DNA of 64,000 nt, taken from NCBI RefSeq assembly GCF_900496995.4, contig NC_044007.1, positions 19,797,742 to 19,861,741 of the forward strand. Reading direction: 5' to 3'. The position numbers and the translations under genes were made by a program. Below the pieces are notes generated by a model. The model made no database searches, was not told the origin of the DNA, and saw only the letters and a program-made list of their open reading frames with translations. This DNA comes from Aquila chrysaetos chrysaetos. Taxonomy: Eukaryota; Chordata; Aves; Accipitriformes; Accipitridae. This document shows positions 1 to 12,878 of this stretch, one piece after another (the first letter of the stretch is position 1; every line of letters starts with the position of its first letter).

Positions 1-327
1 CTGACCATAATGACATCAGCTGTTCTAAAGTTTACATTTCATTTGCTCTGGCCAAGTAGCCAAGCTGGCAGGAGAGGCCGGATGACATACCAAAACTGAT
101 CAAAGTTACAAATCCTACTGGTTAGATGCAAAAGTCATGTGGCTCTGGGGACTTCCTTGCACTGCAAATAAATCCAGCTGATGTTCTGTCCTTCTCTGTA
201 AGCACTTTGAGACCTCAGGAGCCAGGTCTGTTCCTCCAGGAGGTTGGACTTGCAGACATCATTGGGGGAAAGGCACTTGGGAGCCACCACAGGAAAAGAA
301 ATAGAGAATCAAGTCCATGTGCTGTCC
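1..327. other. Intergenic sequence, no gene seen
   Basis: No conserved coding segment is recognised. The open frame running from 126 continues into the CR1 LINE fragment that follows and has no protein-like composition. The stretch is unassigned bird intergenic DNA, perhaps partly eroded CR1. Confidence 0.5.
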
Positions 328-644
328 CCAAGTACTTAATGGGAGAGTGCAGAGGCAACAGAGCTAGGCTCCTCTCAGAGGTGCGCAGTGATAGGACAAG
401 AGGCAATGGATACAAATCAGAACGTGGGAAACTGATTGGATATAAGAAAAAAGCCTTTCTGCCACGAGGGTGGTCAAACAGGACAAGAGGGGCCAGAGAG
501 ATTTTGGAGACTCCATCCCTGGAGATATTCAGAACTTGTCTGGGCAAAGCTCTGAGGAGCCTGATCCACTTGTGAATGTCCTGCACAGGACAGTTGGACT
601 AGATGATCTCCAGAGGTGCCTTTCTACCTGCCTGCTTCTGTGAC
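328..644 (+). mobile_element. CR1 LINE, 3' end fragment (+)
   Basis: The text follows the 3' end of avian CR1 retrotransposons: a segment about dispersed repeats in the form GACAAGAGGCAATGG near 400, a block around 470-530 containing GAGGGTGGTCAAACA and GGAGATATTCAGAAC, then GTTGGACTAGATGATCTCC near 592-611 and a terminal TTCTGTGA at about 637-644. CR1 copies are typically 5' truncated and end in such an octamer. The left edge is blurred by divergence. It carries no intact ORF. Confidence 0.85.
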
Positions 645-1031
645 ACCAAAGGTAGATATTGGAAAAGACCCTGGTGCATTCCTTCTCAGAGTACAGACCC
701 ACAGACTGGGAGGCTGTTCCAGGACCTACGTTTGGGTGCAGAGCAGATCTGAGCAGAGTCTAGTGAGGGATCACACCCCAGTGCATGTATGGTGTGAATC
801 AGGACACGGTAGAGCAGCACAAGCAAGAGTACCAAGGTTAGGTTTTTTAATACATCTTTGCCAGGTGGACAAAATTCTGGGGTTTTGTCAGGCCCTTATT
901 ATTTTTCATGTAATTGCAGAGAAATAGTGAGTCACAGCTAGGTGACAAGGCTTGGCCATTTTTTAAAAACCACGTGCCACCTTTGCAAGTCAGTTAAGTG
1001 ACACCCTTGTTGCTACACATGCAGAAGATAT
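645..1031. other. Intergenic sequence, no gene seen
   Basis: No coding domain, RNA gene or further repeat is recognised. The open frame at 616-927 begins inside the CR1 tail and has no recognisable domain. Confidence 0.5.
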
Positions 1032-1125
1032 AATCATAGAATCATTTAGGTTGGAAAAGACCCTTAAGATCACCGAGTTCAACCATGAACCTAACAATTC
1101 CAAGTCCACCACTAAACCACGTCAT
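1032..1125 (-). mobile_element. CR1 LINE, short 3' end fragment (-)
   Basis: Read on the minus strand this is the end of a CR1 element. On the plus strand it starts with AATCATAGAATCATTTAGG, continues with TTGGAAAAGACCCTTAAGAT and a block on AAGTCCACCACTAAACCA. This is the typical reverse-complement signature of a CR1 3' end. Only about 95 bases can be followed. Confidence 0.85.
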
Positions 1126-4100
1126 GGAAAATGACATTCAACTCAGCAAAGAAAAGCAACCTTTACCTAACACAAACCACAAAATGTGTAATATAGTTCA
1201 TACAAGCAAGCAGTTCAGAACCCCAGGATTTGAACTAAACAAACACAAAATATCATCTTAGAATAAGCATTGCCATGAGAAGGTGAGAACTTGTGGCTCC
1301 AGGCCCCAATAGCCATTGCTTGCTCAGGCAGCACATGAGATGAAGCAGTAGCAAAAATGCAGAGGTGGAGCGTGAGTTGGGCATATTTGTCTTCATTTAA
1401 CACTCCAAGAAACAGAGCTATTTTAGCCAATTTCTAATAGCTCTTGTGAACCTTATTGTCACTTCACACTCACAAACCTGGACAGCACAAAGACACAAGC
1501 CCATAATGGACTAAAATAGCATTTTTTTTCCAGTTGCTACATGTCCAGTTTTTCAGTCAGCCTGTTAGTTGCTATGGCCATTTGCAGCCATAGAAGTTGT
1601 TTGTCCAAGATGGTCTTCCTTTGCATTTCACACCATTGCTAGGGCCATTAAGGAAAGATATATAGTCCTTTAATTCACTATAATCTTTTTTTTGGTGGAA
1701 TCAGCTCATAAAGGTGGTATGAAGCCTTAGAAAAGCCCCACAAGACCTAGCACTGCATGTGAGTTTGAGGAGATGTGGTATATCCACCTTTTGTTAAAAT
1801 GATGGCCAGGAAAAGGGTCATACAACAGTGTGGAGGGAGCAGCACCAAAGTACATGGACCCCAACAATGTAAAATATAGAATGAGCGTAAAGCAATATTG
1901 AGTGAATAACTAATGTCCTGCAGCCCCATATATTTAAAATTAAGAATGAGCCTGGTTCCAATATATTCAACTGGATCACTACTTCGATACATGTTGCAAT
2001 CAAGATATACCACGTCAGACAACAACATACTAAGGCTTATGGTTCTTTAATTCAATGCCATGCAGATGCCTTTGTGTAATGGGGAGGTGAGTCCTCATTT
2101 TTAAGCTGCTTATGAAGAACCAAAGAGGCAGGAAGCCTCTGTCCTTGCAAATATATGTGAAAAAGGTACAGTTACCCTAGCAACAGGCACTTTATGAACT
2201 GTGTCAGTACAAATAACGCATTTGGCTGTGATATACATATCAGAAAATGTCTGGAAACATTATGAATTCAGAAAAGGATGGGCATTCACAACATGCAGTG
2301 AATAGTGTGCTCCTTTGCATCTGCATGTCTGTGTGAGCACATGCTGGATCTCATTCAGGAATCATTATTATTATTTGATGTCTTATTACTAGGAATAGGT
2401 GTGCAAACTGTGTGTAATAGCAAAACATAACACATACTCAGATCAAATGGATCACATTTTACATCTATCCACTGCTCACATTTTCCTGGGGCAATCACAG
2501 CAAGTCCAAGTCCTGTACAAAGGATTTTTAGTTGAAAAAATTAGCACTGGAGATTATTAACTGTAAAATACCCTAGGAAACCAACAATTAAAAATAAAGC
2601 CCTATTTTTTAAAAAAACGGTTCTGCTTTACTGGCTTACCAGAAAAAAGGTGGCAAACTAATTCTTTGATTCGTCCTGATGCTTGAATCCTGGGTATAGT
2701 CTGTGGATGGAAACCACTGTCCAAAGAAGACAGCTGATCTCAGTGAGTGTTCCCAATGCAGCAAGCTGTATGGGTGCATTTCTTGTTGACCATCCCAGCA
2801 TGGTAATTTTTATGTATACTGAGTAATTGGAGAAATGCATTTTGAATTGCATGTCATTTCTGAGCTTCATTACACAGTTGAGATGACAAGAAGTGGACAC
2901 ACAGCCACAGCCCTTTGTGTTGACGAGTGCCCATTAAGTCCAACTTTGTGATGTTTAGTCTTGATAAAGCAACAAATTAGTGACTTTTCTGAAAACTGAG
3001 ACTTCTGGATGACATCCACTTGTTGGAGAGCTCTAATATGGTTGCTAATTATTTCAATTAGTTTTATATCATGTGGAGGGAATGTCTTTCTTTCAAAATG
3101 AATGCCTGCCTCTGATTTAGAGGCTGTGGCTTGTGTCTCTAAGCCTTGTTTGCCTGTTTCACCTGCACACAATGGGTGTTGACATCCTGGATATGGCAGT
3201 CCTCAATTTCTGTGGGAAGAGCAACCTGTATCTCAAAATCGTTTTCACATTTCCTTGTTCATCAGCTGAAGTAAGCGGTGGATAACCATGCCAAAACTGG
3301 CTGCCGCAGGGCAGAGCTGAGATACTTCCAGCCTAGCTTTACCTGAGGGGGCTGCTATCCCCCAGCCCTCTTGCCGTAGCTGTTCAAAACTCAGAGGGTG
3401 CCCACGTGTCCCACAGGGACAGCAGGGCAGGCATGGGCACTCCTGCACACCATGTCTCTGCTGGAAGGCGCAAACTCCCACCAAGACCGAGGGAGGACAC
3501 TGGGCTTCAGGGTGCCTTGCGCCAGGGCAGACAACCTTGCTTCTCCTCTCCCTCTTCTTGCCCCCCAGGGTTACACAGTCTGTCTCTTGAAACAACACTG
3601 AAATAAATGAAATGGGTTACCATTTCTATCACTGCTACGTTTTTGGTTTTACTTCTACAGTAAATGTTAAGTGGGCTTTTAAGAGGTTTTACTCTGAATG
3701 AAGGATCATCACCATTAATAAGTTGAGAAGTGCCAATGTAATGGCTATATGAGACTAAAAAGACAGGGGAAAAAAGGACAAAATCCCCTGAGAACAGGTG
3801 ATAAATGATAATTTTTCACCGTAGGGCTGTGATGATGCATCTTGTTTCGTATGAACAGATCTCCACTGTGAAGCACACAGTTGTAGTTAGCCAGCCTCTC
3901 AGTGTACAAGGATCCAGCCAATGGACCAGCACACTTAGAAACTGGGAAAACTGACTGGTGCCACTATCACCACGCCTTTTTTCAACTTCTCTCCAAAATG
4001 ACTCCAACTGTCCAAAATGACTTCAGTCAATGTTCCAGTTTTTTCTTGACAGTACTTTCCAAAACTTGGTATAAAGCCTCAAAATGGACAAGCTGTGCTG

Positions 4101-7100
4101 AGAGGACACACAGCCTGTGTTTTTATAGATTTTAAAGACATTCCTTCATGGCTGGCTCTTTTTTATTTTTCTTTTTGATCATGATCTTGTTTCTACACAG
4201 ACTAGGTGCAAAATGTAAAGTAAAAGGAAGTTTTCCCCATTGATTCCAGCAGACATCAGATCAGATCCTGACTGTGCAGACAGACACAAGAAAGACTTCC
4301 TATTCTGTTGTTCTTAGGCATCAGAAATATTTTCCTTCCAGCTGGACTTACAACACATCATTCTCATAAATCGGCCTCTGCTGTTGCCACTGCAGTAATA
4401 CGCACTTACAATTTGCTTCCCTGTCTTTTGCTCCCTGACAGCCATAAATAACCTAGAACATTTTGTCAGAGCTCTTCTCTAGGAGTTCAAACCCTATCCA
4501 GTTTGAGCACTGGAAAACACACTGACTAGGATAACTGATTTTCATAAAGGTAGAAACAAGGAATTAATGTATGCTGCTTTTTGTACAGTATCAAAGATTA
4601 TGTGTGGGCGTTCTTTTAAGATGAATTGTTATCCTGAGCTTTTTGCTTTCCACACAGTGAACTCCCCCTGAGAAAGGCCAAATAATCTCCTTGACAACAC
4701 AGCATTATTGGTCAGATCATTTTATCACAGCTGAAATAATGTTAAATAGTGAAATACATATAGCAAAGACTCATGGATGCTGTGTGGATTTTCTAAGTAC
4801 CTGTAACCCTTTGAAACATGCATCCTCTTTAATTTATATGGGCATGAAAGCAGCAGGTTCCAGAAGCTTTAATCATGCTTCACAAGGCAGCTTCACAGAG
4901 GCAGACCCACCAGATCTGGGGGACTCTGAGGCAGCAAGTTTAAGGCTGAGACAGAAATGGGTGTGAACAGAAATACAACAGTCTTAGGCATGACATCTCT
5001 TATCTTTCAAAAATAAAAGTGCAACAGCTGTCTGTCAGACTTCCCCTCTCCCTGCTGATGGTGATGCAGATCAAGGACATCCCACTCACCCCTGCAGAGC
5101 TGGGAAGCTCTCCTCACACAATGAATGAGTCAGTTTGGAAAAGGCACTATCTCTCTCAGGAAGTGTCATTCAGTTTTCTGAGTCTCCAGACAAAAGAAAC
5201 AGCCATTTTCCTTTACATCAAGTTTTTATTATGTTTGAAGTTATGCAAAAACTGGAAGCATTCCTATTTACCTGTTGTTTGAACACCAGTCAAACAGCAG
5301 ATAAAATCTATGGGAGCTACCAAAAGGATTCAAAAGCCCAGAATTAAAGTTCTTAAAATAATTATACAACTATGTGTGGATATGCAACTGAGCACAGTGC
5401 TGCCGTGCCATGACTTTTTGAAAAGCTGTGCAGAGCTGGAGCAGAGCCAACAACCTTCTCGCATCTGAATTTCTGTGAATCTTTAGCTTTGCTGGGAGTC
5501 TGTAGTGATGAAGTAGTAAAGGGCTTAGGCTTTTTTCCTTGTCACATCTCCCTGCATTTTTTCATTAGAGCTGGCCCAGGGTTGCTCCAAAATATGATGA
5601 GCTCGTGGTGAATAGGCAGGCTGGCACTGTGAATGCTCTAGCATGCAGTGTGTGTGGGGGGGTTCCTTTCAGCAACTGTAATCTTCCAAGAGTCCTTGTC
5701 CTAAAACCACAGTGAATTCACCGAGACCGATCTAGGTAGTAGAGACAAAGCGCCTGAACAGACCATCGGTCCTGGCATAGGAGCACTTCCATGAGTCCTA
5801 ACTCAGAACTGCAAATACCATTGCTTGCATGGGAAAAGGGATAAACCAGGATGAAGCCCTCTCAGCAGGTCATGCCTGCACCAAAGGCATTTCCAGATTG
5901 CTCTAGAAACTGTCCCATGGCATGTCTGAGATCTTTGCACAGACTACAGCTTCATTTTGCTGATGAGAATAAGCACATTAATCATAGAGGACTCCAAATT
6001 TATTTAGCAAGCCAGTTAGAGTACACATATCATTAACTTCACAGAATAAATGATCTGAGAAGGGTAATTTCAGGCAGAAGTGATCAAATTGTTTCAGAGG
6101 AATTTCAACTGCTACTAAAAAATCCTCGGCAAAGTCTGTTTCATGCTGCTTATCATTCAATAATAAGTAGATTAGGATAATGCTTTGTTTGCATACAAAA
6201 AGGAGGTATTAGAAAAAATTGAAAGTAGCTCCAGAGAAGTCTCCAGAATATCATTTGCAGATTTTCTCTTGTCCATCTGCATCAACGTCTCTTACCCAGG
6301 AAATGCAAGTACTTATAATTCATTCAAAGCAAATAAGGAAAAGAGAAAAATCAGGGTCAAAGCAAAGTAAAGGGTCTACAGCAGACATCCTTCATGTCTT
6401 TGCACTCAAGATTTCAGTCCAAAAATGCAGGAGAGGAAAGAGGCAGAGTTGTTGAACAGACAACAGTTCTCATGTCAAGGCGAAAAAACCCAAAGAACAA
6501 AACAGAGTTTCACGGTATTATAGAAAAAAAAGTTCTGAAAAGGAAGAAAGCCCTGGAGTAAAATTCAAGAGTTATGCAATTATAGGAAAGGAAAACGGAA
6601 ATGTTTTATTGGTCTCAAGTAAATGAAGATATTACTGTGCAGAATGAGTCACAGCTGAAGAGATGCCCTTCTAAAACGCCTCTTCTTTTACAGGAGAAGC
6701 ACAGCCTGACAGAAAATAAGAAACCTGTGAAAATGTAATTTGTTGCTGTTATGACTTTTCTGCTATGTATTAAAGGTGTTTGGAAACATTTCAGTGACAC
6801 TTCCATCAGTCAAAAAATGTTTATTTCTTCTAAACAAAAAAATTATGTGAAAATGTACTGGAAGAGAGTCAGAGATCATGGACTCTGCCTCCTCACAGAG
6901 ACTTGAATTTCCCCATGTGCCCTCTCTTCATGTGGGCTGCAGCAGTTCGTACTAAAAAAATAGCCCCTGGGAGATTGACCCACCAGCTTTCCGCTTACTG
7001 TCTTTTCTTGGCTCACAAATTTTAACACTAGATCCTGCCATTTCCCTAAAATGCCAAGATTTTCGTACCTGCTCTGCTTGATTTTGAGGAGAAGCAGGTC

Positions 7101-8102
7101 TCACTGTCAGTGGTTTACTTATGTGGTGAAAAGGAAGCAACCAGAGGAATCTCTACATTTTTAACTGGAGATAAACAACATTTTTCAGGAAGTTCTATCA
7201 TGTATTACCCCTCAATAAAGGGAAATAGCTTCTTCTTGCTCTACTGGAAGCTGTCATTTCTATATCCAAACCTAATGGTATTCAGCTGTCACCAGCTATT
7301 AATGAAACACATTGATCCTGATCTCATGAGGATCAAGAGACCTTTAAGTAGGGTCAGTGCTGACAGTTCTTAGGTTTTTATTGTCCTAAACCAAAATAAA
7401 GGTCTTTCTGGCTAAAAGCACAACAATATCAGACTTGTTGTTTGTGCATCCGTAAACCTCAGATAAATAAAATATCCCTCAAAGAAAAATGTGAATGACA
7501 CAAAATCTTCAAAGGGGAGTAAGAAATAATACATGATTTTAAGCTACTGTAGTTATTTTTTCATATCATGTGTCAGCTTGATGCAAGAATTGAAGCAATA
7601 ACTTTCTCAACTCCTTGAGGAAAACAAAACAGTTTTACACATAGATCCTGCACTCTGACTTTCTCCAGTGAGAAAATGTCTTGTGGAAAATTTGAAATTT
7701 ACTCAAATACTGTGAGTTAGATCTCTTTTGTTGTGTTTTTTAGAAAACAGAACTAAATTGTTTCTTTTTAAATTGAACTGTATTAAAAACAAATCACAGA
7801 TAAGAGAGGTTTGAAAGAAATGGAAAGAACAGTTTCTTTTGCAACAGTTCGTGCAACAAGGGAAATCACTCATGCTATGGGAGCAGAAGTTAGCAAAGGG
7901 ATCCAGCCTTTGTGGCTGTAAAGATATTGTTACCTTTGTAACTTCATATTTTCCTGGAGATGATAGTAAAGATCAATGTATTTCAGGAAAGTGAGAATTT
8001 GGGGGGAGGGGGCGGGTAATAATTTTTTAGAGCTATCATTTCTTCGCCTCCTCCTTTCTTCCTACCTACATCCTTTTCTCCAAGAATCATAAAACAAACA
8101 AG
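1126..8102. other. Intergenic AT-rich sequence, no gene seen
   Basis: The longest open frames are about 120 codons or fewer, without recognisable domains, and start or stop within low-complexity DNA. A somewhat GC-richer patch at about 3290-3590 is open in several frames on both strands, which is what lack of stops in GC-rich DNA produces. A short G-rich run (5656-5663) and a G-rich tract at about 8001-8016 are the only compositional features. I see no splice-flanked conserved exon, tRNA or rRNA. Confidence 0.5.
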
Positions 8103-8745
8103 CATAGAATAGAATGGTTTGGGCTGGAAGGGACCTTTAAAGGTCATCTAGTTCCAACCTCCCTGCCATGGGCAGGGACACCTTCCACTAGACCAGGTTG
8201 CTCAAAGCCCCATCCAACCTGGCCTTGAACACTTCCAGGGAGCAGGCATGCACAACTTCTCTGGACAACCTGTTCCAGTGTCTTACCACCCTCACCATAA
8301 AAAATTTCTTCCTTATATCTAATCTGAATCTACCCTCTTTTAGTTTAAAATCATTACCCCTTGTCTTTTCACTACAGGCCCTATTAAAAAGTCTCTTCCC
8401 ATCTTATATGCTCCCTTTCTTATAAGCCTCCCCAGAGCCTTCTCTTATCCAGGCTAAACAACTCAAATTTTTCTAGCTTTTCTTCATAGGAGAGGTGTTC
8501 CAACCCTCTGATCATTTTTGTGGCCCTCCTCTGGACCCGCTCCAACAGGTCCACGTCTTTCCTGTGCTGAGGACCCCAGAGCTGGACGCAGTACTCCAGG
8601 TGGGGTCTCACCAGAGCGGAGCAGAGGGGCAGAATCACCTCCCTTGTCCTGCTGGTCACGCTTCTTTTGATACAGCCCAGGATACGATTGGCTTTCTAGG
8701 CTGCAAACACACGTTGCTGGCAGATGTCCAGTTTTTCATCCACAG
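8103..8745 (-). mobile_element. CR1 LINE, 5'-truncated copy (-)
   Basis: The minus strand carries about 640 bases of CR1, including a remnant of the end of the ORF2 reverse transcriptase. The frame at 8420-8659 (minus) encodes the CR1 segment with [19 protein letters not shown] and [19 protein letters not shown]. It then runs through the CR1 3' region to a plus-strand edge at 8103 (CATAGAATAGAATGG). It is 5' truncated with no complete ORF, so it cannot move on its own. Confidence 0.93.
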
Positions 8746-9189
8746 CAATAACCCATCTAGACATTTTTACCTTCTATTTCTTGCGTTTCTTCCCTCTGTG
8801 CCTCTACACATTTCTTCCCCTGTTTTTATGCAGTCAAGCTACTTTGATTTACAGCAGCTTTATCTTATTGGAAAATATTTCCCCCAAATACACTTTAAAA
8901 CTTGAAATATGGGTTTGGATGTTTCATGTTGAATTAGGTTATGATATAATGCAAGATCAATCATACTAGATCAGAGCATCATGAGAAGAAATATGTCCTC
9001 TTGTTTGTTTTGAATTTTTCCAGCTGCTAGTTTCATCTGATCCTCTCTGCAAGAAAGGCGATGAACAACTATTCCTTTTTCGCTTGCCTTCTGTTCGCTA
9101 TTTAGCATCCAACTTCAACTGCCTTTTTTCTTATTGAAATATATTGGTCTATTTAATCATTCCTTGTACCTTATATCCTTCTTTCAGCT

Positions 9190-9720
9190 GTTCTCTAGCC
9201 TTCTTTTGGATTTGCCTCCTCCTTTTTAAGATCAAAGCATCAGGATTGTGCAGTCTTCAAAGTGTGTGCACACTATCAGTTTACATAGTGGCATAATGAC
9301 AATTAACTGTTCCTAACCACTGAAACTGAACATAAAATGATCTATTATAATTCCCAAATCTCCCTCATGAATATAAGTAGCCATTTCAGAGCCTTCCATG
9401 ATGTGTGCAGAGTTAGTATTGCTTTCACGCATGCATCACTTCACATTCATCAACTGAAGTCAACATTGACTTTCATTTGACTTTTTTCTTTCAGTACTGT
9501 GGGTTCCTTATGCAACTCTTCTCAGTCAGCCTTTGTTTTCATTGCACAAAATAGTTTAGAACTGTCAGCAAACTATGCCACCTTATTCTCCCCTTTTTAT
9601 AAATTTATTACCAATATGTTAATCAGCACATACCCCTAGGGAATTCTGGTAGTGACTTCCCTGCTTAAACTGACCATTTATTCCTGTCTTTTAATTCATC
9701 ATGTATTCATGAGAAGATAT
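9190..9720 (-). mobile_element. Old, diverged CR1-family LINE (-)
   Basis: This stretch resembles the reverse complement of an ancient amniote CR1 ORF2 segment. Recognisable blocks include TGCAGTCTTCAAAGTGTG near 9248, AACTGTCAGCAAACTATGCC near 9561, and CTGACCATTTATTCCTGTC near 9670. It is far more diverged than the copy at 8103-8745 and has many indels, so it is an older insertion. Both edges are approximate. Confidence 0.65.
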
Positions 9721-9784
9721 TCCCTCCTACCCCAGGGCAGCTTCTTTGCATCCTGAAGGTCACCCTGCACAGAGCACGTAGTTT

Positions 9785-9895
9785 GGGATCGGTAGTTCTG
9801 GGCTCTATTTCCAGCTTTGGCAGTAATTTGCCATGTGATCTTGGGCAGCCTTTCACATACTTTTACTTCTAAATATCCAGTCATAAACTGAAATC
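9785..9895 (+). mobile_element. MIR/CORE-type SINE remnant
   Basis: The text GTAGTTCTGGGCTCTATTTC, then CCAGCTTTGGCAGTAATTTG and CATGTGATCTTGGGCAGCC, follows the conserved central core of MIR-like tRNA-derived SINEs that predate the mammal-reptile split. Only the core is clear and the ends are uncertain. It carries no protein. Confidence 0.65.
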
Positions 9896-9899
9896 TTTC

Positions 9900-12266
9900 C
9901 AATGATCCTACAAACCATTATGAGTGTGCCTAGCTTCATGCCCCTAGCTTGTCCTGTGTAGTCAGAGAGTACTGTTCTCATGAAAAGAAAGAGAAACAAA
10001 ATATGTAAGAGCCTGGGAAAATAAATCCTTGGTACAAAAACATTTCAGCCTCAGTTGCTTTTGATCTATTTGCTCTGAATCTGCTCATTGCTTTTTGTGT
10101 GTGACTTATCATTGAAGTCTCATGGCAAACTTTCTGCCCCCTGATGAGGTGACAGAAATTCAGCAAACACAAGGAGTGGAGTAAGAGGTGTTGGAAATGG
10201 CCATTCATCTTCTCTATGTAAGAACCTTTATACAGACAGATTTACATGAGTAATCATAAGATTTTTTTGCAGTCCATGAATATATCATTGATCAAAGGAA
10301 TCACATGCATGAATGTTTAAGGAAATCAAAGAAAAAGCTCATGATGAATACTTTATGCACATGCACAGTTTCTGGTTTTGTGGGTTTGGGGTTTTTTTGG
10401 GGTGTGTGTGGACTTTTCAGTTCCAAACATGAGGCTGAACAACTGAGACTGGAGCCTGAATCACTCATTAAAATGAGAAGCAGAGGTGGAGAAAAGGTCT
10501 GAGAAAGTGGGGGGTTTGTATGTAGCTTCAGAATCTCTGAGTCTCTGGTATGATTCAAGAATTAAGAGAGTTTTTCAGTTGAACCCCAGGACTCAAGTGG
10601 TATTCATTGTGTTTGGGGATTTTGCAAGGAAATGGAAAAGGAAGGCTATATTAAGGATGCTTTTGTTTGCAAGCACCCATTAGTTGAAAGGACTTTGAGG
10701 AAGCTGCAAATTTACTAAAGGTAATGTTTGCATGAGTTCTCAGGAAAACATTACATCATTGTTGACATAGTAACAAAGTTGTCCAATTAGAAGAAAAGAT
10801 TAACCCAAGTAACCTTTAACATAGAAGTCTATCTGAAGAAAATTTGCCTTGTGAACAACACGTTTTCAGCACACAAGTGGATTTGGGCCAGATGAAATTG
10901 GCGTTACTGAACTGACAAGAATAATTCAAACCAATTTTCCAGCCAAGGTGGAGCCTACAGCGTTAAAACTGAAGTCACTTTAAAACTGTGAGCAAGGTGG
11001 CAGGATTCCAATGGTAATCCTTACAGCTCTAAAAAAGAAAATAGTATCCTCATTGACTTTTGGAAACAGTAAGTAATGACCATTTTATTATTCCAGTAAA
11101 TATTTTTTGACTTGCTAATAAAATTTCAACAGTAGGAATTTGCAAACTACTTCTGATTGTATGGGTGTACTCCACAGACCTCATTAAGCAATATTTTATC
11201 CTCTTTGCAGAAATACTTAGGATTATGGCTCTCTTCTGACTTCAGATCTCTTATGACAGACCTTGACAATGTGTGAACAATATTGATTATCTCATGTTTG
11301 CCCAGATCCAATTAGAAGTATAGGGTTTCAGTTTGTTAATTGTTATAATATATGTGATGTTAGCTCCAGTATACATGTATAGAAAAAAAAGAAATATGTG
11401 ATCTATAGTGACATGAATCCAACATGTTAGAATGGGATCACTGAATTGAATACCATCAAACTTGGATTCCCCTCCTGCTAATTTGATAACGCGCATATTT
11501 GAGAAGAGACTGAAAGAACACATAATTTTTTTTTTTCTTATGACATAACTACAATACTCAGTTATTTTATGACCCATGCATGAGAACAAGTTCATGTCTG
11601 CCCCCACAGATGCATCATTTATTTAGTTGTCTACCGTGGAAGTAAAGAGAAAATTTGACATTAAATAAGTTAGAACTCATTTAATGTATTTCCCCTGCTT
11701 CTGGCTCCACTGTCAATATCATGGTTTTACAGACATATCGTTTCTGCTTTTTTTTTTTTTTAAAACTTGTGAATACACAGGAGAGTCAGAAAAAGAATAA
11801 AAAGACACTTAACTCATTCCCAGTCCTCATCTCTTCTGAAGTGAATACACAAAGCACAGTGAAATGCGCAAAATAGACCTTTGGCAATCAGGTTGCTTAC
11901 ACTTCAGCCGCTTCGTCATTCACTCTGCATTGCAAAGCACATGCTACATGGCTGTGGCACGGGACTGAATTTTCTCTGAGTAAATGATCACGAAGAAATG
12001 GACTTTTCTGCCATCTGTTGCCTTCCTTGATGCTCTTCCTAAGGTAAAAATATGATCAACATTGACCTTCTGAGTTTAAATGTCTTTGCCTACATGTGTC
12101 TTTTGCTATTTTTGGAGGTAATACTAGAGAAGACTTTGCATCACTAAAAGAAGTACGGCACTGTGTTATCGTAGCTACTCAGGAGATAGTGATGGCAAAA
12201 AGAGTGATTCCTTCCTGTTCAGTCAGAGGATAGACCTCTGCTATCTCTGTGGCTCGTGGTGGTGGA
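9900..12266. other. Intergenic AT-rich sequence, no gene seen
   Basis: No coding domain or RNA gene is recognised. A T-rich run lies at 11747-11761 and a GT/T-rich patch at about 10378-10410. The right edge is the host DNA into which the ERV-L provirus inserted. Confidence 0.5.
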
Positions 12267-12271
12267 AAGGG
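12267..12271. repeat. Target site duplication of the provirus, left copy
   Basis: The five bases AAGGG directly before the 5' LTR are repeated directly after the 3' LTR (19011-19015). Five-base duplications are what ERV-L class integrases usually leave. The perfect match shows that the two LTRs belong to one unrearranged insertion. Confidence 0.93.
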
Positions 12272-12852
12272 TGTATTGGGTCTGGTTGAGATGGAGTTAA
12301 TAGTCCCCATAGCAGCCCTCATAGAACTGTGCTCTGCATTAGTAGCTAGAAAGGTGTTGATAACACACCAGTGTTTTGGCTACTGCTGAGCAGCACTGGC
12401 ACAGCATCAAGGCTGTCTCCCCAACATTTTTGCCCCCTCCCTCAATGGCAGGCTGGGGCAGGGCAAGATCTTGGGAGGGGACATAACCAGGACAGCTGAC
12501 CTAAACTAACCAAACAGATATTCCATACCATATGACGTCAGCCCAGATATAAAAGCTAAGTAAAGGGAGGCGGAAGGGAAGGCATTTTTTGTCTTCCCGA
12601 GCAACCACCACGCGTACTGAAGCCCTGCTTCCCAGGAAGTGGCCAGACATCGCCTGCTGATGGGAAGTAGAGAATAATATCATTTGTTTTTCTTTGCTTT
12701 CGCGCGCGACCTTTGCTTTCATTTTATTAAACTGTCCTTATCTTGACCCACGAGCCTTTGTTATATTTTCTCCCCCCTGTCCAGCTAAGAAGGGGGAGTG
12801 ATAGAGCGGCTTTGGTGGGCACCTGGCACCCAGCCAGGGTCAACCCACCACA
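12272..12852 (+). repeat. 5' LTR of the ERV-L provirus
   Basis: 581 bases from TGTATTGGG to CCACCACA. U3 contains a CRE palindrome and a TATA box, and the R/U5 part contains an ATTAAA polyadenylation signal at 12726-12731. It is identical to the 3' LTR except at 12351. Blocks such as TTCCATACCATATGACGTCA and TTTTATTAAACTGTCCTTAT also occur, diverged, in the solo LTRs at 26314-26915 and 40467-41046 (opposite strand), so these are related families. Confidence 0.97.
12533..12555 (+). promoter_or_regulatory. ERV-L U3 core promoter: CRE and TATA box
   Basis: A perfect CRE/ATF palindrome TGACGTCA (12533-12540) is followed after 7 bases by the TATA box TATAAAAG (12548-12555). The same pair occurs in the 3' LTR at 18691-18713. 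The arrangement predicts proviral RNA starting about 25-30 bases downstream, near 12580, and possible response to CREB/ATF factors. The start site is inferred. Confidence 0.8.
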
Positions 12853-12860
12853 GTCCTTTT

Positions 12861-12878
12861 TGGCGCCCAACGTGGGGC
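12861..12878 (+). other. Retroviral primer binding site, tRNA-Lys(1,2) type
   Basis: TGGCGCCCAACGTGGGGC lies 8 bases after the 5' LTR. This is the 18-base complement of the 3' end of tRNA-Lys(1,2), the site used for minus-strand priming by several retroviruses. Mammalian ERV-L elements are named for a tRNA-Leu site, so the lysine primer is a notable difference of this avian lineage. Confidence 0.9.

Noticed and set aside
8495..8905. 136-codon plus-strand frame
   Set aside because: It is antisense to the CR1 copy at 8103-8745.
12501..12722. 73-codon antisense frame in the 5' LTR, repeated identically at 18659-18880
   Set aside because: The identity is simply that of the two LTRs. The frame has no features of a gene and lies antisense to the U3/R region.
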